From Roseateles toxinivorans (GTDB taxonomy: Bacteria; Pseudomonadota; Gammaproteobacteria; Burkholderiales; Burkholderiaceae_C): a DNA stretch of 64,000 nt. The DNA lies in assembly GCF_004362525.1 (NCBI RefSeq), contig NZ_SNXS01000001.1:1-64000 (forward strand), given 5' to 3'. Made by a program: the position numbers and the translations under genes. The notes beneath the pieces were generated by a model that saw only the letters and a list, made by a program, of their open reading frames with translations, had not been told where the DNA came from and made no database searches. This document shows positions 42,718 through 53,870 of the stretch, piece by piece. Position 1 is the first letter of the stretch; every line of letters starts with the position of its first letter.

Positions 42718-43523
42718 GCCTCAACTGGCCGCGCCTGGCTGCGGGGGCCGCGCTGCTGACCTTCAGCGGCTATGGGCTGGCCATGGGCTGGCTCTATCTG
42801 CGGCAGGAGCAGTTGCTGTTCCAGCCCGATGTGCTGCCGGCCGACCATCGCTTTGCGCTCGGCGACGATGTCCATGAGCTGAGCCTGAACGTGCCCGGCG
42901 CGCGCCTGTCGGCGCTGCACCTGAAGCTGCCCCGGCCCAAGGGCGTGGTGTTCTTCCTGCATGGCAACGCCGGCAGCCTGCAGAACTGGTTCGTCAACAT
43001 CGACTTCTACCGGCGGGCCAACTACGACCTGTTCATGCTGGACTACCGGGGCTACGGCAAGAGCACCGGCCGCATCGATAGCGAAGCTCAGCTGCGCGCC
43101 GATGTGCGCATGGCCTGGGAGCAGGTGGCGCCGCAATACACGGGCCTGCCTCGCGTCATCTACGGCCGTTCGCTGGGCACCGGCCTGGCCGCCGGCCTGG
43201 CGGCCGAGGTCGGGCCGGAACTGACGGTGCTGGTGTCGCCCTACAGCAGCATGCAGGCGCTGATGCGCGAGCATTTTCCACTGGTGCCGTCGGCGCTGCT
43301 GCGCTATCCGCTGGACACCGGCCTTGCCGCAGCGCAGATTGCGCGCCCGCTGCTGCTGGTCCATGGCACCCGGGACCCGCTGATTGCGCCGGCCCACAGC
43401 GTGGCGCTGCGCGCGCAGGCGCCGGCCGCCAGGCTGGTCTATATCGAGGGCGCGGCGCACAACGATGTCCACCAGTTCGACAGCTATCTGCGCCTGTTCT
43501 CCGAGACGCTGGCGGCCTTGTAG
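42714..43523 (+). CDS. Membrane-anchored alpha/beta hydrolase (BEM46-like)
   Basis: A 269-residue serine hydrolase with one N-terminal membrane helix (LAAGAALLTFSGYGLAMGWLYL). Catalytic triad candidates are Ser in YGRSLGTG (nucleophile elbow GxSxG), Asp in HGTRDPLI, and His in GAAHNDVH; the oxyanion region HGNAGS is also present. This is the pattern of the BEM46/ABHD13-type hydrolases, mostly of unknown substrate. The ATG overlaps the stop of the SRPBCC gene. Confidence 0.9.
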   Translation: MSLNWPRLAAGAALLTFSGYGLAMGWLYLRQEQLLFQPDVLPADHRFALGDDVHELSLNVPGARLSALHLKLPRPKGVVFFLHGNAGSLQNWFVNIDFYRRANYDLFMLDYRGYGKSTGRIDSEAQLRADVRMAWEQVAPQYTGLPRVIYGRSLGTGLAAGLAAEVGPELTVLVSPYSSMQALMREHFPLVPSALLRYPLDTGLAAAQIARPLLLVHGTRDPLIAPAHSVALRAQAPAARLVYIEGAAHNDVHQFDSYLRLFSETLAAL

Positions 43524-43551
43524 AGGGCGCCGGGCGCCAGAAGCTGAGAAG

Positions 43552-44577
43552 TTAGGGCTTCTTCAGCAGGATCTTCTTGACCCAGCCCTCGCCGCGGCCC
43601 GACTGCACCTTCAGGAAGCCGTTGCGCTCTTCGCCGAGGTAGATCACTTCGTCCGTGCGCTGCAGCGACTGCAGCTCGGGCGCGCCGTCCTGGGCCTGGC
43701 GCAGCACCTTGGCGCCGGAAATCTTGGGCACCATCACATCGCCCTCGGCGGCCGCGCCGGCCTGCACGCTGGCGGCGGCATTCTGCTTCGAGGCAGTGCC
43801 CGAGGTGGCCTGTATCAGCGAGGGGTTGTTGCGGATTGCGCGGACGATGTTGTTCCAGTTGTCGATGAAGGAGGCCACCACCACCTTGCCCTCGTTGGTG
43901 CTGGTGTAGCCGCCCAGCGAGGCGCCACCGCCGCCGCCGAATAGCGCGCCACCCAGCGCAAAGTCGGTCTTCTCGGCGCTGCCCTCGGCCGCAGCCACCT
44001 GTATGCCTGAGCGGGTGTCCACCAGCAGCATGCTGGTCTGTGCCTGCTTGAACTTCAGTCCGCCGACCAGGCCACCGATCAGGCCGGCACGCCCGCCCAG
44101 CAGGCCCAGCACGCCGCCGCCAACGCCGCCGGCATTGTTGTCGGAGAACACCACGCTGGGGGTGACGATGAAGTCCGCCGCCACCATCTGGCCTGCGCCG
44201 ACGTTTTGCCCGCCCTGCATCTGGCCCGATTGCGACAGCGCCCGCTCCTGCATCATGTTCTGCATCGCCGCGCCGCGCTCGACGATCTGGAAGCAGTTGG
44301 ACTGCTGCACCAGCATCCGTATCACCGCGGTCGGCGAGCCCAGGCCATAGCGTTGCAGATTCATGCCGACCTGGTTCTGCGGCTCGACCACGGCCAGGGT
44401 GCCCTTGGGCGTTTCGCAGCGCTCCAGCTGCGCATTGGCGTTCTGCGCGCCGTCGGGCCCCGCGCTGCCGCTGGCCATGGAGCCGCCCTTGCCCAGTTCC
44501 TGCGCGCCCGCGAGCAGCGGCATACCGGCAACCAGCATGCCCAGGCTCAGGCGCTGCAATTGGTGGAACTTGGACAT
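43552..44577 (-). CDS. CsgG-like exported protein with C-terminal SH3-like domain
   Basis: A 341-residue protein with a signal peptide (MSKFHQLQRLSLGMLVAGMPLLAGA), no lipobox Cys, and a CsgG-related middle domain ('GTLAVVEPQNQVGMNLQRYGLGSPTAVIRMLVQQSNCFQIVERGAAMQNMMQER', 'FIVTPSVVFSD', 'LLVDTRSGIQVAAAEGSAEKTD', and 'VVASFIDNWNNIVRAIR'). A Gly-rich loop region (about 150-240) interrupts it. The C-terminus (EERNGFLKVQSGRGEGWVKKILL) is an SH3b-like module. No curli genes are near, so it probably is not a curli pore; periplasmic or outer-membrane location is expected. Confidence 0.82.
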   Translation of the reverse strand: MSKFHQLQRLSLGMLVAGMPLLAGAQELGKGGSMASGSAGPDGAQNANAQLERCETPKGTLAVVEPQNQVGMNLQRYGLGSPTAVIRMLVQQSNCFQIVERGAAMQNMMQERALSQSGQMQGGQNVGAGQMVAADFIVTPSVVFSDNNAGGVGGGVLGLLGGRAGLIGGLVGGLKFKQAQTSMLLVDTRSGIQVAAAEGSAEKTDFALGGALFGGGGGASLGGYTSTNEGKVVVASFIDNWNNIVRAIRNNPSLIQATSGTASKQNAAASVQAGAAAEGDVMVPKISGAKVLRQAQDGAPELQSLQRTDEVIYLGEERNGFLKVQSGRGEGWVKKILLKKP

Positions 44578-44619
44578 GGTGGAGGCTCCCGTTGAGGCGT
44601 TGATTGATCTCGTTTGATT

Positions 44620-45534
44620 CTAGCCAGCTTGGCGTCGCGACGATACCGCGATGCCGGCTGCGATCAGCACAAAGGCGGCGCCATGAAACCACTGCGGCCA
44701 TTCGCCCAGCAGCGCCGCCGACAGCAGGGCCGCAAACACGGGCGTCAGATTGCTGAAGAAGGCGGCCACGGCGGGGCCAACGGCCATCACGCCCAGACCC
44801 CAGCAGCGGTAGGCAATCACCGAGGGGCCGATCGCCACATAGGCCAGGGCCAGCAGTAGCCAGGGGCTCCAGGCGATAGGCATCGGGGTCAGTTCATGCT
44901 CGATGCCGGCGGTGAAGCCGGAGAAGAACAGGCCGAACAGCGTCTGCACCAGCAGGAACTCGGCCCAGCCCCAGGCCGGCCGGGCCTCGCCCTGCATGCT
45001 GGCCGGGGGCCGGGCCAGCAGCCAGCTGTAGCCGCCCCAGCACATCACGGCCACCAGCATCAGCAGATCGCCGGCGACGAAGTGCACCCGCGCCAGCGCC
45101 GACAGATCGCCGCGCGACAGCACCAGGGCCACGCCCAGCAGCGACAGCAGGGCGCCGATCAGTTGCCGGCGCTGCGGAGGCTCGCGGTAGCACAGCGCGC
45201 CTATCAGCAGCATCCACACCGGCATGCTGGCCGCGATCAAGGTCACGTTCAGCGGCGTGGAGGTGCGCAGGGCCAGGTACTGCAGCGTGTTGTAGCTGCC
45301 CACGCCAAGCAGACCCAGCGGCGCCAGATAGCGCCAGCGCCGGGTGATCTCGCCCGGCCGCCGCAGCGCCCGCCACCCCAGCGGCAGCAGCAGGCTCAAA
45401 GCCAGGGCCCAGCGCAGCAGGTTCAACATCGCCGGCGAGATGCTGGTCACGGCCAAGCGGCCGACGATGGCGTTTCCGGCCCACAGCAGGGGCGGCAGCA
45501 ACAGGAGCAGGGCGATACGTGGCGTGAGTGTCAT
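44620..45534 (-). CDS. EamA/DMT-superfamily transporter
   Basis: A 304-residue inner-membrane protein with ten predicted helices in two EamA repeats (about 6-138 and 150-290). The first repeat opens with 'LLLLLPPLLWAGNAIVGRLAV', a common EamA start, and the second ends 'NLTPVFAALLSAALLGEWPQWFHGAAFVLIAAGI'. It is divergent from the quinone oxidoreductase gene. It is not closely similar to the other DMT protein at 6017-6922. Substrate unknown. Confidence 0.88.
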   Translation of the reverse strand: MTLTPRIALLLLLPPLLWAGNAIVGRLAVTSISPAMLNLLRWALALSLLLPLGWRALRRPGEITRRWRYLAPLGLLGVGSYNTLQYLALRTSTPLNVTLIAASMPVWMLLIGALCYREPPQRRQLIGALLSLLGVALVLSRGDLSALARVHFVAGDLLMLVAVMCWGGYSWLLARPPASMQGEARPAWGWAEFLLVQTLFGLFFSGFTAGIEHELTPMPIAWSPWLLLALAYVAIGPSVIAYRCWGLGVMAVGPAVAAFFSNLTPVFAALLSAALLGEWPQWFHGAAFVLIAAGIAVSSRRQAG

Positions 45535-45622
45535 CGGGAGCGTGGAAAGAGGGGCACCCGAGCGGGCGGGCCGGATTGCTGGCACGATACCGGAGATCAA
45601 CATCTTGATGTGGAGACAGGAC

Positions 45623-46594
45623 ATGAGCAGCCGTGAACGTGCGATCAAGGTACAGGTGCCCGGTGACGCCGACGCCATGCAATTGGTGGAGGTCGAGGTC
45701 GGCGATCCGGGCCCGGGCGAGGTGCGCATCCGCCACCAGGCCTGCGGCATCAACTACATCGACGTCTATCACCGCAGCGGTGCCTATCCGCTGCCCGCGC
45801 CGTTCGGCATCGGCGGCGAAGGGGCCGGGCTGATCGAAGCGGTGGGCGAGGGCGTCACCCACCTGGCCGCGGGCGACCGCGCCGCCTATGCCAGCCAGCC
45901 GCCGGGCAGCTATTGCACGGCCCGTGTGATGCCGGCCCGCAATGTGGTGCGATTGCCGGACGCCATCGACTTCGAGACCGGCGCGGCCATGATGCTCAAG
46001 GGCCTGACCGCCCAGTACCTGCTGCGCCGCACCCTGCCTCAGGGCGGCCTGCAGGCCGGTGACTTCGTGCTCTTCCATGCCGCCGCCGGTGGCGTCGGCC
46101 TGATCGCCTGCCAGTGGGCGCGGGCGCTGGGCCTGCAGCTGATAGGCACGGCAGGTTCTGACGAGAAGTGCGCGCTGGCCGCCGAGCTGGGCGCGGCATT
46201 CACGATCAACTACCGGACCGAGAACTTCGTCGCCCGGGTCAAGGAAATCACGGGCGGGCGCGGCGTCAAGGTGGTCTATGACTCGGTCGGCAAGGACACC
46301 TGGGACGGCTCGCTCGACTGCCTGCAGCCCTTCGGACTGATGGCCAGCTTCGGCGCCGCCTCCGGCCCGCCGGCCCCTGTGGCCGTGGGAACGCTGGCCG
46401 CCAAGGGCTCGATCTACCTGACCCGGCCGACGCTGTTCACCCATATCGCCACGCACGAGAACACGCAGGCCATGGCCGACGAGTTGTTCGAGGTGGTGGG
46501 CAGCGGCCAGGTCAAGATCCGCATTGATCAGCGCTATCCGCTGGCAGATGCCGCGCGTGCACACCGCGACCTGGAGGCGCGCAAGACCACAGGA

Positions 46595-46615
<21 letters not shown>
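45623..46615 (+). CDS. NADPH:quinone oxidoreductase, zeta-crystallin type
   Basis: A 330-residue MDR-superfamily protein without structural zinc. The NADP-binding Rossmann motif is HAAAGGVGLIACQWARALG, the substrate domain opens with 'PGPGEVRIRHQACGINYIDVYHRSGAYPLPAPFGIGGEGAG', and 'YDSVGKDTW' matches quinone oxidoreductase QorA. It reduces quinones with one or two electrons using NADPH. GGAG lies 9 nt before the ATG. Its 3' end overlaps that of the convergent histidine kinase gene by 21 bp, so no room exists for a terminator between them. Confidence 0.93.
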
Positions 46616-48106
<1,491 letters not shown>

Positions 48107-48178
48107 GGATTCGGGGCGAGTGGTGCGCGCCGCCCATCATGCCGCAAGCCGGGCCGCTTGGGGGCGACCACCCCTAAC

Positions 48179-48970
48179 TCACTCGGCCGCGACGGCGGCC
48201 CGATAGGCATGCCAGCTGGCATGGCCCAGCACCGGCCCGACCACCAGCAGGCCGGCGAAGCCGGGCAGCATGGCCAGCACCACCAGCAGGGTGATCAGCG
48301 CGCCCCACAGCAGCATCACACCGGTCTGTGTCAGCACCAGACGCAGGCTGGTCAGGCCGGCGGTGATGGCGTCCACCTGCTGGTCCAGCATCATTGGGAT
48401 CGAGATCGCACTGATCGCATAGATCAGGCCCGCGAACACCGCTCCGACACCGAGGTAGGTGATGATGAAGCCCAGATTGTCGGGTGATAGCAGCTTGGTG
48501 ATCGAGCCGGAGAAGTCTGGCATACCGTCGAAGCTGACGGCAAAGATCACCAGCGCGGCGCGGGCCCAGACCATCTCCAGTATCAGCAGCACCGTGCCGA
48601 AGATGGCCATCTGGCTCATGTGCGATTCCCAGGCGAGGATGGAGTCTCCCAGGTCGGGTGCCATGCCGCGCTCCAGGCGCAGGCTGACTTGGTACAGGCC
48701 CATGCACAGGAACGGCCCCATCAGCAGAAAGCCGGCCGACAGCGCCAGCATATAGGCGGGGGCATGTTTGTAGACCGCCAGCAGGCCCCAGCCCATGGCC
48801 ATGAAGCAAAAACCATAGAACAGGCCGATGCCGGGGTGGCGGAGGAAGTCCTTCCAACCCAGCCTCAGCCACTGAAAGGGCTGCAGCCAGCCCAAGGGAT
48901 TGAGCTTGATCGTGAACGGCGACGATTCGTCGGGCGGGGCAGGAGGCTCGTGGGTCTGGGGTTCGCTCAT
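48179..48970 (-). CDS. DUF2189-family integral membrane protein
   Basis: A 263-residue inner-membrane protein with a polar N-terminal 20 residues and about six helices. The segment 'PLGWLQPFQWLRLGWKDFLRHPGIGLFYGFCFMAMGWGLLAVYKHAPAYMLALSAGFLLMGPFLCMGLYQVSLRLERG' is the typical start of DUF2189, a family common in proteobacteria and often annotated near cytochrome c oxidase genes. No oxidase genes are near here. Function unknown. Confidence 0.85.
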   Translation of the reverse strand: MSEPQTHEPPAPPDESSPFTIKLNPLGWLQPFQWLRLGWKDFLRHPGIGLFYGFCFMAMGWGLLAVYKHAPAYMLALSAGFLLMGPFLCMGLYQVSLRLERGMAPDLGDSILAWESHMSQMAIFGTVLLILEMVWARAALVIFAVSFDGMPDFSGSITKLLSPDNLGFIITYLGVGAVFAGLIYAISAISIPMMLDQQVDAITAGLTSLRLVLTQTGVMLLWGALITLLVVLAMLPGFAGLLVVGPVLGHASWHAYRAAVAAE

Positions 48971-49017
48971 GAATCAAGGCTAAGCCCAGGCCCGCATCGC
49001 TGCCAGCGGTGGTTTAC

Positions 49018-49512
49018 CTAGGGACCCTTGCGCACGCGGCGCAACTCGTCCCAGATCAGCAGGATGGCGCCCAAGGTGATCGCGCTGTCGGCCACATTGA
49101 ACGAGGGGAAGTACCAGCCCGCCCAGTGGAACTGCAGAAAGTCCACCACATAGCCATGCAGCAGGCGGTCGACCACATTGCCGATGGCGCCACCCATGAT
49201 CAGCGACAGCGCGGTGGCAAACAGCGTCTGTTCCCCATGCTTGCGCAGCATCACGATGATGAACACGGTGGCCACCGCGCCCAGGCCTACGAAGAACCAG
49301 CGCTGCCAGCCACCCGCGCCGGCCAGGAAGCTGAAGGCCGCGCCGGTGTTGTGTGCACGCACGAGGTTGAAGAAGCCGGTCACGAAGCGGCTGTCGCCAT
49401 ACTGGAACTGACCCAGTATCAGCGTCTTCGTGAACTGGTCGGCCAGGATCACGATCAGGGCGAGGGCCAGCCAGAGGAGCAGGGGACGTTTTGCGCGGTA
49501 GTTCTTGGTCAT
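49018..49512 (-). CDS. lspA: Lipoprotein signal peptidase (signal peptidase II)
   Basis: A 164-residue inner-membrane aspartyl protease with four helices that cleaves prolipoproteins before the lipidated Cys. The catalytic Asp pair is D115 in GNVVDRL and D142 in FNVADSAI, and 'NTGAAFSFL' is the conserved segment before helix 2. Start at MTKNYRAK fits the family. In related bacteria lspA normally follows ileS directly; here two oppositely oriented genes and about 1.4 kb separate them. Confidence 0.97.
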   Translation of the reverse strand: MTKNYRAKRPLLLWLALALIVILADQFTKTLILGQFQYGDSRFVTGFFNLVRAHNTGAAFSFLAGAGGWQRWFFVGLGAVATVFIIVMLRKHGEQTLFATALSLIMGGAIGNVVDRLLHGYVVDFLQFHWAGWYFPSFNVADSAITLGAILLIWDELRRVRKGP

Positions 49513-49934
49513 TGGAGCGATCGAAATGGCAGGGGACGTAGCGCGCTGTACTGTACAGGCAAGGCCCGCCCGCACGCACCGCAAGTGGGCCTTGCCGCAA
49601 TGCTGCTACACTCGCGCCTTCGGTGTGCGGTCTTGCGTCTTGTGCAAGACCTAGGACGGCAGGCTCCCCCAAAGCCCCTGTCCGATGAAAACAAGCGAAT
49701 CCAGCGAACGAACAGCAGCAAACTGCGCCTACGCGGATCCGCCCGATCGAACAAGTGCCGACCCATCGGCACCGATCCCACCTCTGAGCTTCTAGCCGGC
49801 GCGCCAACGCCTCAGGCTTCACCGTTCAGCGCCCGTTCGGCCCCAAGCGCATGCCACGCGCGGAGCCCGACCCGACCGAAACCGTCTCGACCCGCAGCTT
49901 GCAGGTCGCGTTTCACCCTGAACTGGACGCCGTG
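49513..49934. other. Long intergenic region with tandem hairpins
   Basis: No gene is seen in these 422 bases, which separate divergent lspA and a small conserved gene. GGTCTTGC/GCAAGACC forms a perfect 8-bp stem with a 7-nt loop (49629-49651), and a second, bulged hairpin lies at 49654-49683 (GGA..CAGG / CCTG..TCC). TACACT at 49607-49612 is a -10-like hexamer just upstream, without a good -35. The layout could be a 5' leader or a small RNA, but it is not a class I recognise. Confidence 0.45.
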
Positions 49935-50198
49935 ATGTCGAATCGCGGCCCACACCTCATGAACAACATCTATAAAAATGTTGAGGTGGGCAAATACCTT
50001 GTCTCACCTCTGTCCAAACTGGCCGATAACGGCCAATACCTTGCCTCGGTCTCGATTCGCTCGGGCCGCGGCAGCGCCACCCACGACCGGGTGCTTCGCT
50101 TTGCCCAACCCTTCACCTGCCCCGACGCGGCGGCGGCCTATGCCACCAGCCAAGGCCTGGCCTGGGTCGACGAACGGCGGCGCGCCCTGCTCAACTGA
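49935..50198 (+). CDS. Small conserved protein of unknown function
   Basis: An 87-residue soluble protein of the type 'NNIYKNVEVGKYLVSPLSKLADNGQYLASVSIRSGRGSATHDRVLRF', a pattern I recognise as a conserved hypothetical common in Burkholderiales, often with basic and aromatic residues suited to nucleic-acid or ligand binding. The start could instead be the ATG at 49959 (MNNIYKN). No known domain. It is followed by a 138-bp gap and the DUF1269-like gene on the same strand. Confidence 0.7.
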   Translation: MSNRGPHLMNNIYKNVEVGKYLVSPLSKLADNGQYLASVSIRSGRGSATHDRVLRFAQPFTCPDAAAAYATSQGLAWVDERRRALLN

Positions 50199-50336
50199 GC
50201 AGCTACCGGTGCCGGGTCTTGCTCGGCACCGGTGCTTGATGTTCCTCAAGAACAGGCGTAAAACTGGCTTCTGCCTTGCCATGCGGCGCAAGGGGCTGCC
50301 GCAGACATGGGCTTCACTCATCCCTGAGGAGCCATC

Positions 50337-50846
50337 ATGCGCAAACGCATCTACTGGTTGTTGCCCGATCTGAGCAGCGCCACCCGCACCATGAACGATC
50401 TGCTGCTGGCCCGCATCGGCGACCAGCACATCCACTTTATGGCCGAGGAGGGCGCCGATATGAACGGCCTGCATGCGGCCAATGTGCTGCAAAGCTCGGA
50501 CCTGGTTCAGGCCGCGCAGTCGGGCCTGCTGATCGGTGCAGGCCTGGGCAGCGCGGCCGGTGTGGCCGCCGCCTATACGCTGGGCAGCATGGCCGCCCCG
50601 GCGGCCGTGGTGATCGCGATGGCGGCACTCGGTGCAGTGCTGGGCACCTGGTCGTCCAGCATGATTGGCAGCTCCACCCCGAGCCGGCGCCTGCGCCGCT
50701 TCGAGCGGGCTATTGGCCAGGGCCAGTATCTGCTGATGGTCGATGTGCCGCGCTCGCGTGTCACCGAGATCGAGGCCCTGCTGGAGCGCACCCATCCCGA
50801 GGCGCATTTCGAGGGCCGGGAGCCCAATGTTCCGGCCTTTCCCTGA
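50337..50846 (+). CDS. DUF1269-like small membrane protein
   Basis: A 169-residue protein with a central hydrophobic glycine/alanine-rich segment (about 62-105: GLLIGAGLGSAAGVAAAYTLGSMAAPAAVVIAMAALGAVLG) that forms one or two membrane helices or a hairpin, as in DUF1269 proteins. Flanking soluble parts resemble a ferredoxin-like fold with 'YWLLPDLSSATRTMNDLLLARI' and 'YLLMVDVPRSRVTEIEALLERTHPEAHFEG'. Such proteins are linked to stress responses in some bacteria; function unproven. A hairpin terminator follows immediately. Confidence 0.8.
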   Translation: MRKRIYWLLPDLSSATRTMNDLLLARIGDQHIHFMAEEGADMNGLHAANVLQSSDLVQAAQSGLLIGAGLGSAAGVAAAYTLGSMAAPAAVVIAMAALGAVLGTWSSSMIGSSTPSRRLRRFERAIGQGQYLLMVDVPRSRVTEIEALLERTHPEAHFEGREPNVPAFP

Positions 50847-50865
50847 CACTGCTTCTTCCATGAAA

Positions 50866-50887
50866 AAAGGGCGCCTCGGCGCCCTTT
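50866..50887. terminator. Bidirectional rho-independent terminator
   Basis: AAAGGGCGCC-TC-GGCGCCCTTT is a perfect 10-bp GC-rich stem flanked by an A-run before and T-rich sequence after, so it can stop transcripts from both sides: the DUF1269-like gene on the plus strand and ileS on the minus strand. Confidence 0.9.
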
Positions 50888-50906
50888 GTGCTTTTCTAGC
50901 TTGAAC

Positions 50907-53759
50907 TCATGCGAAGCGCCGTGCTTCGCCCTCGCCGTACAGATTGCTGACGCAGCGCCCGCAGATGCCGGGGTGCTCGGGCGTCTGGCCGATGTCGTCG
51001 ACATAGTGCCAGCAGCGCTCGCACTTCGCCGCCGTGGCCGCTGCCACCTTGACGCTCAGCTCGGCCGCATCGACCAGGCCGGCGCCCGAGGTGATGGTGA
51101 CGAAGCGCAGGTCATCGCCCAATGAAGCCAGCAGCGCCCGGTCTTCGGCATTGACGCCAATCTCCAGCACCGCCTGCAGCGAGGCGCCGACCTGGCCGGC
51201 CGTGCGCAGCGCTTCGATCTCCTTGTTCGCCACATCCCGGATCTCGCGGATGCGCGTCCATTTGGCCAGCAAGGCCTCGTCGGCGGGCGCGAACTTCCAG
51301 TAGGTCTCGGTGAAGACGCTGGGCGACTCGCTGGTGGCGCAGAACTTCCAGGCCTCCTCGGCCGTGAAGCTCAGGAACGGCGCCATCCAGCGCAGCATGG
51401 CCTGGGTGATGTGCCACAGCGCGGTCTGCGCCGAGCGGCGGGCCAGGCTCTTGGGCGCCGCGGTGTACAGCCGGTCCTTCAGCAGGTCGAGGTAGAAGGC
51501 GCCGAGATCTTCGGAGCAATAGACCTGCAGCTTGGCCACCACCGGGTGGAACTCATAGACCTTGTAATGGGCCAGCACCTCGGCCTGGAACTGCGCGGCG
51601 CGCGACAGCGCATAGCGGTCCACCTCCAGCAGCTGGTCCAGCGGCAGGGCGTCAGTCTTGGCGTCGAAGTCGCTGGTGTTGGCGAGCAGGAAGCGCAGCG
51701 TGTTGCGGATGCGGCGGTAGCTGTCGACGACGCGGGCCAGGATCTTCTCGTCGATGGCCAGGTCGCCCGAGTAGTCGGTCGCCGCGCACCACAGGCGGAT
51801 GATCTCGGCGCCCATCTTGTCGCTGACCAGCTGCGGCGCGACGGTGTTGCCGACCGACTTGCTCATCTTGCGGCCCTGGCCGTCGACGGTGAAACCGTGG
51901 GTCAGCAGGCCGCGATAGGGTGCGCGGTCGTTGAGGGCGCAGCTGATCAGCAGCGAGCTGTGGAACCAGCCGCGGTGCTGGTCATGGCCTTCGAGGTACA
52001 GATCGGCCTCGGGGCCTTCGTCATGTGCGGCACCGGCGTGGCTGCCCTTCAAGACATGCTGGAAGGTCGAGCCGGAGTCGAACCAGACGTCCAGGATGTC
52101 GCTGCCCTTGGTGTAGTTCTTCGCTTCGTCGCCCAGCCATTCGGCTGCGTCCAGCTTCGCCCAGGCCTCGACGCCACCGGCCTCAACGATGGTGGCGGCG
52201 CGCTCGATGAAGGCCAGCGTGTCAGGGTGGGGCAGACCGGTGTCCTTGTGCAGGAAGATCGGCAGCGGCACGCCCCAGCTGCGCTGGCGCGAGATGCACC
52301 AGTCCGGCCGGCCGGCGATCATGTCGCGCAGCCGGGCGCGGCCGTTCTCGGGGTAGAAGTTGGTGGCGGCTATGGCTTCCAGCGCCGTCTGGCGCAGCGT
52401 CTTGCCGGCCTTGTCGAGCGTGAAGACACCGTCGCCCTCATCCATGCGCACAAACCACTGCGCGGCCGCGCGGTAGATCACCGGCGTCTTGTGGCGCCAG
52501 CAATGCGGATAGCTGTGGGTGATCTTGGTATGCGACAGCAGACGGCCCGCGTCTTCCAAGGCCTGCGCGATGACCGGATTGGCCTTCCAGATGTGCAGGC
52601 CGCCGAACAGCGGCAGTTCGGCATCAAAAGCGCCGTTGCCCTGCACCGGATTCAGGATGTCCTTGAAGTCCATGCCGTGCGACACGCAGGAGTTGAAGTC
52701 GTCCAGGCCGTAGGCCGGGGCCGAGTGGACGACGCCTGTGCCGTCCTCGGCGGTGGCGTAGTCGGCCAGATAGACCGGGCTTTCGCGGTCATAGCCGGCA
52801 TCCACATGGGCCAAGGGATGCTTGAACTTCAGCATCGCCAGGTTCTTGCCCTGCGTCGTGGCCAGCACCGAGCCTTCGAGTTTCCAGCGGGCCAGGCATT
52901 TCTCGACCAGCGCCTCGGCCACCATGAAGATGCCGCACGTCGTGTCGACCAGCGCGTAGCTGAGCTCCGGGTTCAGGTTCAGCGCCTGGTTGGAGGGGAT
53001 GGTCCAGGGGGTCGTCGTCCAGATGACGGTGAAGGCCTCCTTGGCCAGCGAGGGTAGGCCGAAGGCGGCGGCCAGCCTGGCCGGCTCGGCGCTCAGGAAG
53101 GCCACATCGACCGCGGGCGACTGCTTATCCGCGTACTCGATCTCGAACTCGGCCAGCGAGGAGCCGCAATCGAAACACCAGTAGACCGGCTTCAGGCCGC
53201 GGTAGACGAAGCCCCGCTCGAACAGGCGCTTGAGCACGCGGATCTCGCCGGCCTCGTTGGCGAAGTTCATCGTCTTATAGGGGTTGTCCCATTCACCCAG
53301 CACGCCCAGGCGCTTGAAGTCGTGGCGCTGCTGATCGATTTGCTCGGTGGCGTAGGCGCGGCTCTTGGACTGCACCTCGTCACGTGGCAGGCCGCGGCCG
53401 AAGGTCTTCTCGATCTGGTTCTCGATCGGCAGGCCGTGGCAGTCCCAGCCGGGGATGTAGGCGGCGTCGAAGCCCTCGAGCTGGCGCGCCTTGACGATCA
53501 TGTCCTTGAGTATCTTGTTCGCCGCATGGCCGATGTGGATCTGGCCATTGGCATAGGGCGGGCCGTCGTGCAGCACGAACTTGGGCGCACCGCAGCGGGC
53601 GTCGCGCAGCTTCTTGTAAAGCCCAGAGTCGTCCCACTCCTTGATCCAGCCCGGCTCGCGCTTGGGCAGGTCGCCGCGCATCGGGAAGGGGGTGTCGGGC
53701 AGGTTCAGGGTGCTTCGATAGTCGGGCTTGACTTCGGGCTTGGAACTTTGATCGGTCAT
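50907..53759 (-). CDS. ileS: Isoleucyl-tRNA synthetase
   Basis: A 950-residue class I aminoacyl-tRNA synthetase of normal bacterial length. The HIGH motif is at residues 75-78 (GQIHIGHA), the KMSKS loop at about 629 ([11 protein letters not shown]), and a C-terminal zinc finger [14 protein letters not shown] closes the protein. Editing CP1 domain residues are present between about 190 and 400. It charges tRNA-Ile. It follows ribF by 111 bp on the same strand, in the conserved ribF-ileS order. Confidence 0.98.
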   Translation of the reverse strand: MTDQSSKPEVKPDYRSTLNLPDTPFPMRGDLPKREPGWIKEWDDSGLYKKLRDARCGAPKFVLHDGPPYANGQIHIGHAANKILKDMIVKARQLEGFDAAYIPGWDCHGLPIENQIEKTFGRGLPRDEVQSKSRAYATEQIDQQRHDFKRLGVLGEWDNPYKTMNFANEAGEIRVLKRLFERGFVYRGLKPVYWCFDCGSSLAEFEIEYADKQSPAVDVAFLSAEPARLAAAFGLPSLAKEAFTVIWTTTPWTIPSNQALNLNPELSYALVDTTCGIFMVAEALVEKCLARWKLEGSVLATTQGKNLAMLKFKHPLAHVDAGYDRESPVYLADYATAEDGTGVVHSAPAYGLDDFNSCVSHGMDFKDILNPVQGNGAFDAELPLFGGLHIWKANPVIAQALEDAGRLLSHTKITHSYPHCWRHKTPVIYRAAAQWFVRMDEGDGVFTLDKAGKTLRQTALEAIAATNFYPENGRARLRDMIAGRPDWCISRQRSWGVPLPIFLHKDTGLPHPDTLAFIERAATIVEAGGVEAWAKLDAAEWLGDEAKNYTKGSDILDVWFDSGSTFQHVLKGSHAGAAHDEGPEADLYLEGHDQHRGWFHSSLLISCALNDRAPYRGLLTHGFTVDGQGRKMSKSVGNTVAPQLVSDKMGAEIIRLWCAATDYSGDLAIDEKILARVVDSYRRIRNTLRFLLANTSDFDAKTDALPLDQLLEVDRYALSRAAQFQAEVLAHYKVYEFHPVVAKLQVYCSEDLGAFYLDLLKDRLYTAAPKSLARRSAQTALWHITQAMLRWMAPFLSFTAEEAWKFCATSESPSVFTETYWKFAPADEALLAKWTRIREIRDVANKEIEALRTAGQVGASLQAVLEIGVNAEDRALLASLGDDLRFVTITSGAGLVDAAELSVKVAAATAAKCERCWHYVDDIGQTPEHPGICGRCVSNLYGEGEARRFA

Positions 53760-53870
53760 GGCGGAACCTGAATGGGTGTGTGCCTGGCCGCCGCTGAGGG
53801 CTCGCCGCAGGCAATGAAGAACTTGGACGTGACGCGCCTTAGGGCATGCAGCGCGTGAACCCCTCAGGGT

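Noticed and set aside
43552-44577. Curli secretion system from the CsgG-like protein
   Set aside because: No CsgA/B/E/F homologues are present and the protein lacks a lipobox Cys.
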